Part shown: positions 52,848 through 62,843 of the stretch, one piece after another
Layout of the letters: each line of letters starts with the position of its first letter
Position numbering within the stretch: the first letter of the stretch is position 1
DNA from: Marinobacterium ramblicola
Lineage (GTDB): Bacteria; Pseudomonadota; Gammaproteobacteria; Pseudomonadales; Balneatricaceae
Reading direction: 5' to 3'
Length of the DNA: 64,000 nt
Assembly: GCF_019084545.1 (NCBI RefSeq)
Contig: NZ_JAHREP010000005.1
Span: forward strand, 124,001-188,000
Program-made: the position numbers and the translations under genes
The notes under the pieces: generated by a model
Databases searched by the model: none
What the model was told of the DNA's origin: nothing
Seen by the model: the letters and a program-made list of their open reading frames with translations, nothing else

Positions 52848-53729
52848 GTGGTGGACTGGAACGCATTGAAGAGCTTTCTGGCGATCGCCGAGTCGGGCTC
52901 GCTGGCGGGCGCGGCCCGGGAGCTGGGCGTCAACCACTCCACCATGTTCCGGCGGTTGCAGAGCTATGAGGCCGAGCTGGGCGGGCGTCTGTTCGACAAG
53001 ATCGACAACCGCTACCTGCTGACCCCGCTGGGGGAGGAGTTGCTCGACCAGGGCAGGCAGATCGCCACTCGGTTCGACGATATCGAACGCCGCCTCGTCG
53101 GCAAGGATGTGCAACCGAAGGGGCGGGTTCGGATCACCGCCCCCTACAACATCGCCAACCGCTTTCTGCCGCAGGCGCTTGCCCCCCTGCGGGATGCCTA
53201 TCCCGAGATCGAGATCGAGGTGCTGTCCAGTAATCTGGAACTGAATATGAACAGCCGGATCGCCGATATCGCGATCCGCGCCACCGCCAGCCCGCCGGAA
53301 CACCTGATCGGCCGTAAGCTGATATCCATCCCCTGGGGAATCTTCGCCGCACCCGACTACCTGGACGGACAGGCGCCGCTCGACTCACTGCAGAACCTGG
53401 CAGCCCACCGATTGATCGGCGGTGCCGGGCTGATGCTGAATCTGCCCGCGTTCGCCTGGCTGGAGCAGCACTACCCGGCGCAGATCGCCACCCGCTGCGA
53501 TGAGTTGACGGCGATGTCCCACTTTGCCGAACAGGGCCAGGGGCTGGCGTTTCTGCCGCTGGATCAGGCGCGGGAGGGGATCGTCTGTCTGGCCGAATTC
53601 CCGCCCGGCAAGAGCAGCGAACTCTGGCTGCTGACCCACCCGGACCTGCGCCGCACCGAGCGGATACGTTTGGTGATGGAGCAGTTGACGGAGTATTTCC
53701 GCGGGATCGTGTTTCCAAGCAGTGGCTAA
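52848..53729 (+). CDS. LysR-family transcriptional regulator
   Basis: A 293-residue LysR regulator. The N-terminal winged helix is at ~2-60 (NALKSFLAIAESGSLAGAARELGVNHSTMFRRLQSYEAELG) and the effector domain at ~88-290 (GRVRITAPYNIANRFLPQAL...). Start GTG with GGGG upstream. It is divergent from the GST gene, the usual arrangement for a LysR protein and its target. The effector is unknown. Confidence 0.9.
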   Translation: MVDWNALKSFLAIAESGSLAGAARELGVNHSTMFRRLQSYEAELGGRLFDKIDNRYLLTPLGEELLDQGRQIATRFDDIERRLVGKDVQPKGRVRITAPYNIANRFLPQALAPLRDAYPEIEIEVLSSNLELNMNSRIADIAIRATASPPEHLIGRKLISIPWGIFAAPDYLDGQAPLDSLQNLAAHRLIGGAGLMLNLPAFAWLEQHYPAQIATRCDELTAMSHFAEQGQGLAFLPLDQAREGIVCLAEFPPGKSSELWLLTHPDLRRTERIRLVMEQLTEYFRGIVFPSSG

Positions 53730-53839
53730 CGTACGCCAAATCCCTGTCGCGTCCGACGAGAGTCAGGCAAAATTGCACGCACTATTGGGTCTACCCGTAA
53801 ACCCGCGAACGTATTGCGACAGGGAATCGATTAACACAC

Positions 53840-56245
53840 ATGGCGATTAAGAAATCCGAACTTTACTCCTCCCTCTGGTCCAGCTGCGACGCGCTGCGTG
53901 GCGGTATGGATGCCAGCCAGTACAAGGATTATGTGCTGGTGCTGCTGTTCATCAAGTACGTCAGCGACAAGTATGCAGGGGTACCGTTCGCACCCATCAC
54001 GATTCCGGAAGGCGCAAGCTTCAAGGATATGGTCGCCCTCAAGGGCAAGCCGGATATCGGTGACCAGATCAATAAGAAGATCATCGGCCCGCTGGCCAAC
54101 GCCAACAAGCTCGCCAACATGCCGGACTTCAACTCGGCGGAAAAGCTTGGCAGCGGCAAGGAGATGGTCGACAAACTCACCGACCTGATCGCCATCTTCG
54201 AGAACCCGGCGCTCAACTTCAGCAAGAACCGCGCCGAAGGTGACGATATCCTCGGTGATGCCTACGAATACCTGATGCGTCACTTCGCCACCGAAAGCGG
54301 CAAGAGCAAGGGGCAGTTTTACACCCCCGCCGAGGTCAGTCGGGTGATGGCGCAGATCATCGGTATCCATGAGGCGGAGGTCAGCAGTAACACCACGGTC
54401 TACGATCCCACCTGCGGTTCGGGTTCCCTGCTGCTCAAGGTTGGCGATGAAGCGCGCGCCAAGGTCACCCTGTACGGGCAGGAGAAGGACTCCGCCACCT
54501 CGGGGCTGGCGCGGATGAATATGATTCTGCACGACAACCCCACAGCATCGATCGCTCAGGGCAACACGCTGGCCAGTCCGGCGTTCACGACCGATCACGG
54601 CACCCTGAAGACATTCGATTTCGTCGTCGCCAACCCGCCGTTCTCGGATAAAAAGTGGAGCACCGGACTTTCCCCCGAGAAAGACCCGTTTGACCGCTTC
54701 GACCATTTCGGCGTCCCGCCCGCCAAGCAGGGCGACTACGCCTACCTGCTGCACATCGTCAGCTCACTGCGCATGCGCGGCAAGGGCGCCTGCATCTTGC
54801 CCCACGGTGTACTGTTCCGTGGTAATGCCGAGGCTGATATCCGTCGCAAGCTGCTGCGCAAGGGCTACATCAAGGGGATCATTGGATTGCCCGCCAACCT
54901 GTTCTACGGCACCGGCATCCCCGCCTGCATCATCGTGATCGACAAGGAGAACGCCGAGCAGCGCCAGTCGGTGTTCATGATCGACGCCAGCAAGGGCTTT
55001 ATCAAAGACGGCAACAAGAATCGCCTGCGCAGCCGCGATATCCACAAAATCGTCGATGTGTTCAACAAGGGGCTAGAGATCGACGGTTATTCGCGGAATG
55101 TGCCGCTGAGCGAGATCGCTGACAAGAACGACTACAACCTCAATATCCCGCGCTACATCGATAGCCAACAGACCGAGGATATTCAGGATATCGAAGGCCA
55201 TCTGCGCGGCGGCATTCCCGCCCGCGATATCGATGCGCTGGACAGTTACTGGCAGGTGTGCCCGGACCTCAAGTCAGCGCTGTTCAGCGATAACCGCCCC
55301 GGCTATCTGGATCTGAAGGTGGACAAGAGCGACATCAAGGAGACCATCTACCGGCACCCTCAGTTCGCCGCCTTTATGGCCGAGATGGAGACCCTGTTCA
55401 ACGACTGGCGCGAGCGTAGCGCCGCCACCCTCAAGGCGCTACAGCCGGGATGTCACCCCAAGCAGGTGATCCACGCCTTGGCCGAAGATCTGCTCGACCA
55501 CTATCAAAACAAACCGCTGATCGACGCCTATGCCGTCTACCAGCACCTGATGGATTACTGGGCCGAGGTGATGCAGGACGATTGCTATCTTATCTCTGCT
55601 GATGGCTGGCAGGCGAAAACCTACCGCCTGCTGGAAACCAACAAAAAGGGCAAAACGGTGGACAAGGGCTGGGCCTGCGACCTGCTGCCCAAGCCGCAGC
55701 TGGTCAACAGCTACTTTGCCGAACAGCAGGCAGCGATTCAGGCGCAGGAGGCGGAGCGCGAAACCCTGGAGGCGCAGCTGGCCGAACTGGAAGAGGAACA
55801 CGGCGGTGATGAGGGCGCCTTTGCCGAACTGGACAAGATCAACAAGGCCAATATCACCGCTCGTCTGAAAGAGCTGAAGGGTGACACCGACGCGAAGGAT
55901 GAGGAGCGGGTGCTCAAACAGTGGAAGCAACTGAATGACCGGATCACCCAGTTGAAATCCGCAATCAAGGCCGCCGATACGGAACTGGATGATCTGGTCT
56001 ACCGGTACTATCCCAAGCTGAGCGAGGATGAGATCAAGACCCTGGTGGTGGAGGATAAGTGGCTGACCACCCTCGGCACCGCAATCCACGGCGAGATGGA
56101 CCGCATCAGCCAGCGCCTTAGTCAGAGGGTCAAGGAACTGGCCGAGCGTTACGAAACGCCCTTGCCGCAGCAGACTCAGCGGGTGGCGGAATTGGAGAAA
56201 GCGGTCAATGCGCATCTGGAACGGATGGGTTTCGCATGGGCGTAA
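53840..56245 (+). CDS. hsdM: Type I restriction-modification DNA methyltransferase subunit HsdM
   Basis: An 801-residue N6-adenine methyltransferase. The N-terminal helical domain (SSLWSSCDALRGGMDASQYKD) is followed by the SAM motif VYDPTCGSGSLLLK (~residue 188) and the catalytic NPPF (~265). A long C-terminal extension (~500-800) contains charged helical, probably coiled-coil, segments (EAERETLEAQLAELEEEHGGD), making it larger than the ~500-residue classical HsdM. It protects host DNA and is part of the restriction complex. Overlaps hsdS by ten bases. Confidence 0.95.
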   Translation: MAIKKSELYSSLWSSCDALRGGMDASQYKDYVLVLLFIKYVSDKYAGVPFAPITIPEGASFKDMVALKGKPDIGDQINKKIIGPLANANKLANMPDFNSAEKLGSGKEMVDKLTDLIAIFENPALNFSKNRAEGDDILGDAYEYLMRHFATESGKSKGQFYTPAEVSRVMAQIIGIHEAEVSSNTTVYDPTCGSGSLLLKVGDEARAKVTLYGQEKDSATSGLARMNMILHDNPTASIAQGNTLASPAFTTDHGTLKTFDFVVANPPFSDKKWSTGLSPEKDPFDRFDHFGVPPAKQGDYAYLLHIVSSLRMRGKGACILPHGVLFRGNAEADIRRKLLRKGYIKGIIGLPANLFYGTGIPACIIVIDKENAEQRQSVFMIDASKGFIKDGNKNRLRSRDIHKIVDVFNKGLEIDGYSRNVPLSEIADKNDYNLNIPRYIDSQQTEDIQDIEGHLRGGIPARDIDALDSYWQVCPDLKSALFSDNRPGYLDLKVDKSDIKETIYRHPQFAAFMAEMETLFNDWRERSAATLKALQPGCHPKQVIHALAEDLLDHYQNKPLIDAYAVYQHLMDYWAEVMQDDCYLISADGWQAKTYRLLETNKKGKTVDKGWACDLLPKPQLVNSYFAEQQAAIQAQEAERETLEAQLAELEEEHGGDEGAFAELDKINKANITARLKELKGDTDAKDEERVLKQWKQLNDRITQLKSAIKAADTELDDLVYRYYPKLSEDEIKTLVVEDKWLTTLGTAIHGEMDRISQRLSQRVKELAERYETPLPQQTQRVAELEKAVNAHLERMGFAWA

Positions 56246-57510
56246 GGGAGGTGAATGCGACCTATCTTGTCGAGCAGGTTTTGGGTTGTCCTGAGGGGTA
56301 CAAGCAGACCGAGGTGGGGGTGATTCCGGAGGATTGGGAAGCCTTAGCTATACGTTCTGTATGCAGGCTGATCAATGGCCGAGGTTTTAAACCTCATGAA
56401 TGGAAATCAACAGGCCTTCCTATTATCCGGATTCAAAACCTCAATGGCTCTGATGAATTTAATTATTTCCAAGGCACTTATGACAGGAAGCTGGAAGTTC
56501 CAAATGGACAGCTTCTTTTTGCTTGGTCTGGTAGCCGTGGAACGTCTTTTGGCCCTCATGTATGGACTGGTTCTCTAGGACTTCTTAATTACCATACATG
56601 GAAGATAGAAGTACTTGGCGCGACTGTTAGTCCAGAGTTCTTTTTTTATGCGTTAAAGCAGCTTACGAAATTCATTGAAGATAATGCTCATGGTGCGTCC
56701 GCACTGGTGCATACGCAGAAATGGGAAATGGAAGGGTTTAAATTCCCTCTCCCCCCCACTCACGCTGAACAAGAAGCCATCGCCAAGGCGCTGAGCGATA
56801 CCGATGCGCTGATCGAATCCCTGGAGCAACTGATCGCTAAAAAGCGCCAGATCAAACAGGGCACGATGCAGGAGCTGCTGACAGGAAAACGGCGACTTCC
56901 GGGGTATAGCGGGGAGTGGTGTGGTGGTGTGTTGGGAAACTTTCTTCTTTCTAAACCTGACTATGGCATCAATGCGCCTGGTGTTCCTCAGACCGGTAGC
57001 CTGCCTGTCTATCTAAGAATTACTGATATTGATGATCACGGGCGATTATTACCTGATGATCGAGTAGCTGTTGATCATCCGCTGTCCGAAGAATATTTAC
57101 TTGGGGAAGGTGAGATCGTTTTCGCTCGCACGGGCGCAAGTGTCGGAAAATCTTATCTTTATAATCCAGTGGATGGTGCGCTCGTTTTCGCTGGCTTTCT
57201 GATACGGGTGAGAGTAAATCGTATGATGCTTTGCCCAGCATTTCTGGCTGCTTACACGAAAACTGATCGTTACTGGGATTGGGTGCGTATCATGTCAATG
57301 AGAAGCGGTCAGCCTGGAATAAATGGTAATGAATATGCGTCTATGGATCTATTTCTACCGCCGACTCTTGCCGAGCAGGAGGCTATTGCCACTGTATTGA
57401 CCGATATGGACACCGAAATCACCACGCTGGAAACCAAGCTCGCCAAAACCCGCCAGCTCAAGCAGGGCATGATGCAGGAGCTGCTGACCGGAAGGATCCG
57501 CCTGATATGA
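56236..57510 (+). CDS. hsdS: Type I restriction-modification specificity subunit HsdS
   Basis: A 424-residue HsdS with two target-recognition domains (~25-180 and ~225-385). Each is followed by a conserved helix: AEQEAIAKALSDTDALIESLEQLIAKKRQIKQG with MQELLTGKRRLPG, and AEQEAIATVLTDMDTEITTLE with QELLTGRIRLI. The target domains (for example IIRIQNLNGSDEFNYF) are AT-richer than the rest, as expected for swapped specificity domains. It sets the bipartite recognition site, which cannot be read from sequence. Confidence 0.94.
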   Translation: MGVREVNATYLVEQVLGCPEGYKQTEVGVIPEDWEALAIRSVCRLINGRGFKPHEWKSTGLPIIRIQNLNGSDEFNYFQGTYDRKLEVPNGQLLFAWSGSRGTSFGPHVWTGSLGLLNYHTWKIEVLGATVSPEFFFYALKQLTKFIEDNAHGASALVHTQKWEMEGFKFPLPPTHAEQEAIAKALSDTDALIESLEQLIAKKRQIKQGTMQELLTGKRRLPGYSGEWCGGVLGNFLLSKPDYGINAPGVPQTGSLPVYLRITDIDDHGRLLPDDRVAVDHPLSEEYLLGEGEIVFARTGASVGKSYLYNPVDGALVFAGFLIRVRVNRMMLCPAFLAAYTKTDRYWDWVRIMSMRSGQPGINGNEYASMDLFLPPTLAEQEAIATVLTDMDTEITTLETKLAKTRQLKQGMMQELLTGRIRLI

Positions 57511-57609
57511 AAATCTCCACCATCCTCGACCCTATCGACCGTGGTCAGGCTCGAGAGCTTCAAGCAGTATGTGCTGCAAGATGTGCCGGCGGTGGAGTTG
57601 TCGGCCTGA
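57507..57609 (+). pseudogene. Deletion scar of a DUF262-type gene
   Basis: An ATG overlapping the hsdS stop opens MKISTILDPIDRGQ, which closely resembles the start of DUF262 proteins (MKISTILDHIDSG...). About 14 codons later the resemblance ends. In another frame the sequence LESFKQYVLQDVPAVELSA runs to a stop at 57607-57609 and looks like a protein C-terminus. The simplest reading is a large internal deletion joining both ends of one gene. The rest of 57610-57775 is AT-rich with nothing recognised. Confidence 0.5.
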
Positions 57610-57775
57610 GCGCTTTCTCTGCTCTTTAGAGATAGATGTAAGCCTGTCTAGAGATGTTGTGATGCGATTTTTCGAGATAATGCTATATTTGTTTTTATTT
57701 AATTGATTGTTTATAAAAGGTTTTCGTGATTTTTTTAGAGATAACCAAAACCATGATTAAAGAAAATTTCGACCT

Positions 57776-58933
57776 ATGCCCAAGTTCACGCACTATGATC
57801 TGAGCCTGCTGAACCCCTCGTTCGACTCGCCATTGGTGGACGTGTTGACCGAACTGGAGCATCTGCGCCGTCTGCAGTTGCAGGGCACAACGCCGCCGTT
57901 GGTGTTTTTCCAGCTCAAGGAGATATTCCATATTCTGGAAAGTCTCGGCTCGGCCCGCATCGAGGGCAACCATACGACGCTGGCGGATTACGTGGAGAGT
58001 CGACTGGAAGGGGAGACTCAGGCGGCCGATCAACTGCGTGAGATGGTCAATATCGAGCGGGCGATGGCATATGTCGAAGAGACCGTTGAGCCCGGTAGCG
58101 CGATCAGCCAACACTGGCTGCGAGAGCTGCACGCCCTGACGGTGCAGGATCTTGAACGTGAAGGCGACGATACACCGGGCCAATTCCGTCAGGGCTCGGT
58201 TGCTATCGCGAAGTCGGAGCATCTGCCGCCGGAGGCGGTGCAGGTGCCGGGCTATATGGAGGAGTTGATCGCCTTCATCAACGAAGAGCATCCCCACAAG
58301 TATGATCTGATCAAGGTGGCACTGGCTCACCACCGCTTCGGCTGGATCCATCCGTTCGGGAACGGCAACGGCCGCGTGGTGCGTCTGCTGACCTATGCAC
58401 TGCTGATCAAATATGGCTTTAACGTGCAGACCGGGGGCCGGGTATTGAACCCGACGGCAGTATTCTGCAATGACCGGGAACGTTATTACGCCATGCTCGG
58501 TGAGGCGGACAAGGGCTCCGATCAGGGATTGGAGGTCTGGTGTATTTATGTGCTCCAGGGGATGCTTGATGAGTTGCGCAAGGTCGACCAATTGACCGAT
58601 TTCGGTTATCTGCAGGAGAAAATTCTGATCCCGGCGCTGGAGCATGCGCGCGAGCGTGAGCTGATTACCCCGCAGGAACAGAAAATACTGCTGATTGCGG
58701 CGAAAACCGGTGTCGTCAAGGCGGCACATCTGAAAGAAGCGATGAAGGGGCTGAAGTCATCCCAGCAGACCTATCAGATCAAGAAACTGGTGGATGCGGG
58801 CATGTTGCGCCCGGTTAAAGAGGGCTCGCGGCAGTATACCTTCGGCTTCAGCCACAACTATCTTATCAGGGGCGTGATTCGAGCCCTGACCGAACAGGGC
58901 TTCATACCGGCCAGCCTCAACGAGCCGACCTGA
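57776..58933 (+). CDS. fic: Fic-family protein (predicted AMP-transferase)
   Basis: A 385-residue Fic protein. The catalytic motif HPFGNGNGR is intact (residues 192-200). The N-terminal inhibitory helix is present (SARIEGN, residues 59-65), which places it in the class where one chain holds its own inhibitor. A C-terminal winged-helix-like region (~300-370: [33 protein letters not shown]) follows. Fic enzymes attach AMP to hydroxyls on target proteins; the target is unknown. It sits inside the hsd locus between hsdS and hsdR, an arrangement seen in many type I loci, and may modulate or accompany defence. Confidence 0.93.
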   Translation: MPKFTHYDLSLLNPSFDSPLVDVLTELEHLRRLQLQGTTPPLVFFQLKEIFHILESLGSARIEGNHTTLADYVESRLEGETQAADQLREMVNIERAMAYVEETVEPGSAISQHWLRELHALTVQDLEREGDDTPGQFRQGSVAIAKSEHLPPEAVQVPGYMEELIAFINEEHPHKYDLIKVALAHHRFGWIHPFGNGNGRVVRLLTYALLIKYGFNVQTGGRVLNPTAVFCNDRERYYAMLGEADKGSDQGLEVWCIYVLQGMLDELRKVDQLTDFGYLQEKILIPALEHARERELITPQEQKILLIAAKTGVVKAAHLKEAMKGLKSSQQTYQIKKLVDAGMLRPVKEGSRQYTFGFSHNYLIRGVIRALTEQGFIPASLNEPT

Positions 58934-58980
58934 TGTACCCTTAAGCATGGCGGTGTTGCCACCAATCACAGGGCAGAAGT

Positions 58981-61900
58981 ATGGACAACATAGGCAATCC
59001 GGAACGTGTGACCCAAAACCGCGTGGTGAAACTGTTCCAGCAGGAGCTGGGTTACACCTACCTCGACAACTGGGCATACCGCGAAGGTAACCGCAATATC
59101 GAGTCCGGCCTGCTTAGCGCCTATCTGGAAGATCGTGGTTATACCTCAGCCCAGATCGCCCGCGCTCTCGACCTCCTGCATGCCGAGGCAGATAACCACA
59201 GCCGCAGCCTCTACGACAACAACAGGGAGGTCTACTCCCTGCTTCGCTACGGCGTGCCGGTAAAAACCGAGGCGGGACAAAACACCGAGACCGTACACCT
59301 GATCGACTGGCGGCAGCCGGAGAAAAACCATTTCGCCATCGCCGAAGAGGTGACCGTTTGCGGCAACCGGGAGAAACGTCCGGATATCGTGCTGTACGTG
59401 AACGGCATCGCCATTGGTGTGCTAGAGCTGAAAAACAGCCGCGTGTCGATCGGTGACGGCATACGTCAGAGCATCGTCAATCAACGTCCTGAGTTTATCG
59501 GCGCCTTCTTCTCCACGGTGCAGTTTATCTTTGCGGGTAACGATTCCGAGGGACTGAAATACGGCACCATCGGTACCCAGGAAAAGTACTTCCTCACCTG
59601 GAAAGAGGATGAGGACGATAACAGCCGCCTCAAGCTGGACAAGTACCTGCTGAAGATCTGCGCCAAGCCGCGTCTGATCGAGCTGATGTACGACTTCGTG
59701 CTGTTCGATGGCGGCGTGAAAAAGCTGCCCCGCGTGCATCAGTACTTTGGCATCAAGGCCGCGCAGGAATATGTGCGGAAACGCCAGGGCGGCATCATCT
59801 GGCACACTCAGGGCAGCGGCAAGAGCATCGTGATGGTGTTGTTGGCGAAGTGGATCCTGGAAAACCTCTCCTCGGCGCGGGTGCTGATCGTCACCGACCG
59901 TGATGAACTGGACAAGCAGATCGAATCCGTCTTCACCGACGCAGGGGTGGCGATCAAGCGCACCAGCAGCGGTCGCGATTTGATGGCGCAGTTGGCACAG
60001 ACGGCACCGCGCCTGCTCTGTTCCCTGGTGCATAAGTTCGGCCGCAAGGGCGTGGACGATTTCGAGGGCTTTCTGCGTGATCTGGAGTCCCAACCTGCCG
60101 TCACTCAGGGCGAGCTGTTCGTGTTCGTCGACGAATGCCACCGCACCCAGAGCGGCAAGCTGCACCGCACCATGAAGGCGCTGATGCCCGGTGCCGTGTT
60201 TATCGGCTTTACCGGCACACCGCTGTTGAAAAAGGACAAGGCGACCAGCCTTGAGGTATTCGGCGGCTACATCCACACCTACAAGTTCAACGAAGCGGTG
60301 GAGGACGAGGTGGTGCTGGACTTGGTCTACGAAGCGCGTGATATCGATCAGACGCTGGGCTCGCAGGACAGGGTCGATGCCTGGTTCGATGCCAAGACCA
60401 AGGGGCTTAACAGCTGGCAGAAGGCCGCCTTGCGCGAGCAGTGGGGCACCATGCAGCGGGTGCTCAGCTCCCGTTCGCGTATGGACCGGGTGGTCAACGA
60501 TATCGTGTTCGACTTCAGCGTCAAGCCGCGCCTCAGCGATCAGCGCGGCAACGCCGTGCTGGTCAGCTCCAGTATTTACGAGGCGTGCAAGTATTTCGAA
60601 CTGTTTCAGAAAACCGTGTTCAAGGGCAAATGCGCGGTGGTGACCTCGTACAACCCGCAGACCAAGGACATCACCACCGAGGATACCGGCGCCAATACCG
60701 AAACCGAGAAGGAATATATCTACAACACCTATACCGAGCTGTTGAAGGGTATCGATGCGCGCCCGGGCATGAGCAAAACCGAAACCTATGAGGAGCAGGC
60801 CAAGGAGTTGTTCAAGAAGCAGCCGGCAAACATGAAGCTGCTGATCGTTGTCGACAAGCTGCTGACCGGTTTCGATGCACCCAGCTGCACCTATCTGTAT
60901 ATCGACAAGAGTATGCAGGACCACGGCCTGTTCCAGGCGATCTGCCGTACCAACCGCCTTGACGGAGATGATAAGGAGGTTGGTGTCATCATCGATTACA
61001 AGGATCTGTTCAAGAAGGTGCAGAACAGCATCGCGGTGTACACCTCCGAACTGGCCCATGAAGAGGGCGAGTCGGTGGATCCGGGTATTCTGCTGAAGGA
61101 TCGACTGAGCAAGGGACGTGAGCGTCTGGAGGGGGCCCGCGAGGCGATTGCCCTGTTGTGCGAGCCGGTGGAAGCGCCGAAAGAGGAGCTGCAGTATATC
61201 CACTACTTCTGTGGCAACACGGAGATTGCCGAGCAGTTGAAGGAGCGTGAACCGCAACGCGCCGCGCTCTACAAGGCAACCGCGGCTCTGGTGAGAGCAT
61301 TTGCCAATATTGCCGATGAGTTGGAAGCGGCGGGCTACTCGTCCGATGAGGTTGAAACGATCAGGAAGGAGATCGATCACTATCTTAAACTGCGTGACAT
61401 GATCCGCAGGGCCAGTGGCGAGACGATCGATCTGAAGGCGTACGAGGCCGATATGCGCCATCTGATCGATACCTACATCGAGGCCAGGGAGCCGCGCAAG
61501 ATATCCCCCTTCGATGATATGCCGTTGCTGGAACTGATCGTTAAAACCGGTATCGCCGACGCCGTGGATTCCCTGCCGGAGGGAACCAAGGGCAACCGGG
61601 ATGCGGTGGCGGAAACGATCGAGAACAACGTACGCAGCAAGATCATCAAGGATCATCTGAACGATCCGGCTTTCTACGACAGCATGTCCAAGTTGCTGGC
61701 CGAGATCATCCGCTCGCGCAAAGAGAGAGCGATCGAGTACGAGGAGTATCTGAAACGGATTGCGGAGCTGGCGAAAAAGGTGCAGTTGGGGCAGGACGCG
61801 AAGACACCGGAAACCCTCGATACCCAGGGTAAGCGAGCGCTCTACAACAATCTCAAGGTGGCCGCGCCAAGCGATGGCGTGGCACTGACTCCGGCTCCAT

Positions 61901-62118
61901 ATATCGTAGACGGTGATCGGGATCTAAAGCTGGCTCTGGCTCTCGATACTGCCGTAAAAACACAGCGTCCCGACTCTTGGCGTGGCGATCTGGCGCGGGA
62001 GAATATCGTCAAAAGGGCGATTTACGATGTTCTCTTCGCCGAGGGGTACGAACAAGAGCGTGCCATAGCCGAGACGGAAAGGCTGTTTCTGATTGTCATG
62101 CAGCAGCAAGAGTACTGA
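58981..62118 (+). CDS. hsdR: Type I restriction enzyme subunit HsdR
   Basis: A 1045-residue motor and nuclease subunit. N-terminal PD-(D/E)xK nuclease: RPDIVLYVNGIAIGVLELKN (~residues 137-156). SF2 helicase: Walker A WHTQGSGKSIV (~280), Walker B FVDECHRTQSGK (~380), FIGFTGTPLL and, in the second RecA domain, DKLLTGFDAPSCTYLYIDK with QAICRTNR. It cuts unmodified DNA after translocation, with HsdM and HsdS. Its stop overlaps the next gene (TGATG), so the DUF45 peptidase is coupled. Intact. Confidence 0.96.
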   Translation: MDNIGNPERVTQNRVVKLFQQELGYTYLDNWAYREGNRNIESGLLSAYLEDRGYTSAQIARALDLLHAEADNHSRSLYDNNREVYSLLRYGVPVKTEAGQNTETVHLIDWRQPEKNHFAIAEEVTVCGNREKRPDIVLYVNGIAIGVLELKNSRVSIGDGIRQSIVNQRPEFIGAFFSTVQFIFAGNDSEGLKYGTIGTQEKYFLTWKEDEDDNSRLKLDKYLLKICAKPRLIELMYDFVLFDGGVKKLPRVHQYFGIKAAQEYVRKRQGGIIWHTQGSGKSIVMVLLAKWILENLSSARVLIVTDRDELDKQIESVFTDAGVAIKRTSSGRDLMAQLAQTAPRLLCSLVHKFGRKGVDDFEGFLRDLESQPAVTQGELFVFVDECHRTQSGKLHRTMKALMPGAVFIGFTGTPLLKKDKATSLEVFGGYIHTYKFNEAVEDEVVLDLVYEARDIDQTLGSQDRVDAWFDAKTKGLNSWQKAALREQWGTMQRVLSSRSRMDRVVNDIVFDFSVKPRLSDQRGNAVLVSSSIYEACKYFELFQKTVFKGKCAVVTSYNPQTKDITTEDTGANTETEKEYIYNTYTELLKGIDARPGMSKTETYEEQAKELFKKQPANMKLLIVVDKLLTGFDAPSCTYLYIDKSMQDHGLFQAICRTNRLDGDDKEVGVIIDYKDLFKKVQNSIAVYTSELAHEEGESVDPGILLKDRLSKGRERLEGAREAIALLCEPVEAPKEELQYIHYFCGNTEIAEQLKEREPQRAALYKATAALVRAFANIADELEAAGYSSDEVETIRKEIDHYLKLRDMIRRASGETIDLKAYEADMRHLIDTYIEAREPRKISPFDDMPLLELIVKTGIADAVDSLPEGTKGNRDAVAETIENNVRSKIIKDHLNDPAFYDSMSKLLAEIIRSRKERAIEYEEYLKRIAELAKKVQLGQDAKTPETLDTQGKRALYNNLKVAAPSDGVALTPAPYIVDGDRDLKLALALDTAVKTQRPDSWRGDLARENIVKRAIYDVLFAEGYEQERAIAETERLFLIVMQQQEY

Positions 62119-62834
62119 TGTCCAAGTTCATACAGCTGGGCGATATTCGCGCAGAAGTGACCTACAAGGCGATCAAGAATATCCACTTGAGCGTCTACCC
62201 ACCGCAGGGTGCAGTGCGTATATCCGCCCCCGGCAGCATGGGGTTGGATACCATTCGTGTATTCGCTCTGTCCAAGCTGGGTTGGATCAAGAAACAGCAG
62301 CAAAAACTGAGAGAGCAGGAGCGGGAAACCCCGCGTGAGTATATTGATCGCGAGAGCCATTATGTGAATGGTGAACGCTATTTGCTGCGCGTGCAGGAGC
62401 GAGATGCGCCTCCCCGGATACGCTTGACGCGGACAACGCTAGAGCTTCAGGTACGTCCCGGCTCGGATCGAGACAAGCGCAAAGCCGTGCTGGATGAATG
62501 GATGCGACAGCAGCTTAAGGTTGCGATGCAACCTCTGCTCAACCAGTGGCAGCAGCGTCTGGGTGTTACGGCCACGCGAGTCTTGGTTCAACGCATGAAA
62601 ACCCGTTGGGGTGGCTGTAATCCCCGGTCCGGCATTATCCGAATCAATCTTGAACTCGCCAAGAAGCCGCCGCAGTGTCTGGAATACATCATTGTGCATG
62701 AACTGATGCACTTGATTGAGCCGACCCATAACAACCGTTTTGTCGAACTGATGGACGCCCATCTGCCGCGGTGGCGATTTTTAAAGGATGAACTGAACCG
62801 GTTGCCGGTTAGCCATGAGGAGTGGGGTTATTGA
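62118..62834 (+). CDS. YgjP/DUF45-type metallopeptidase
   Basis: A 238-residue protein with the DUF45 zinc site IIVHELMHLIEPTHNNRF (HExxH plus a third His) and the preceding MKTRWGGCNPRSGIIRINLELA motif. Members of this SprT-like family often travel with type I restriction genes, though their role there is not established. I placed the start at 62118, overlapping the hsdR stop (TGATG); a longer reading from 61977 lies within hsdR. It ends the restriction operon. Confidence 0.9.
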   Translation: MSKFIQLGDIRAEVTYKAIKNIHLSVYPPQGAVRISAPGSMGLDTIRVFALSKLGWIKKQQQKLREQERETPREYIDRESHYVNGERYLLRVQERDAPPRIRLTRTTLELQVRPGSDRDKRKAVLDEWMRQQLKVAMQPLLNQWQQRLGVTATRVLVQRMKTRWGGCNPRSGIIRINLELAKKPPQCLEYIIVHELMHLIEPTHNNRFVELMDAHLPRWRFLKDELNRLPVSHEEWGY

Positions 62835-62843
62835 TTAACTCCA

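Noticed and set aside
53741-53825. Inverted repeat TCCCTGTCGC/GCGACAGGGA before hsdM
   Set aside because: Only ten bases per arm with about 65 bases between; no further structure or target-site sign, so it could be chance.
59422-61656. 744-residue open frame on the minus strand
   Set aside because: It lies wholly antisense to hsdR, whose frame has clear helicase and nuclease motifs; the antisense translation has no recognisable domain and the composition of a GC-codon shadow.
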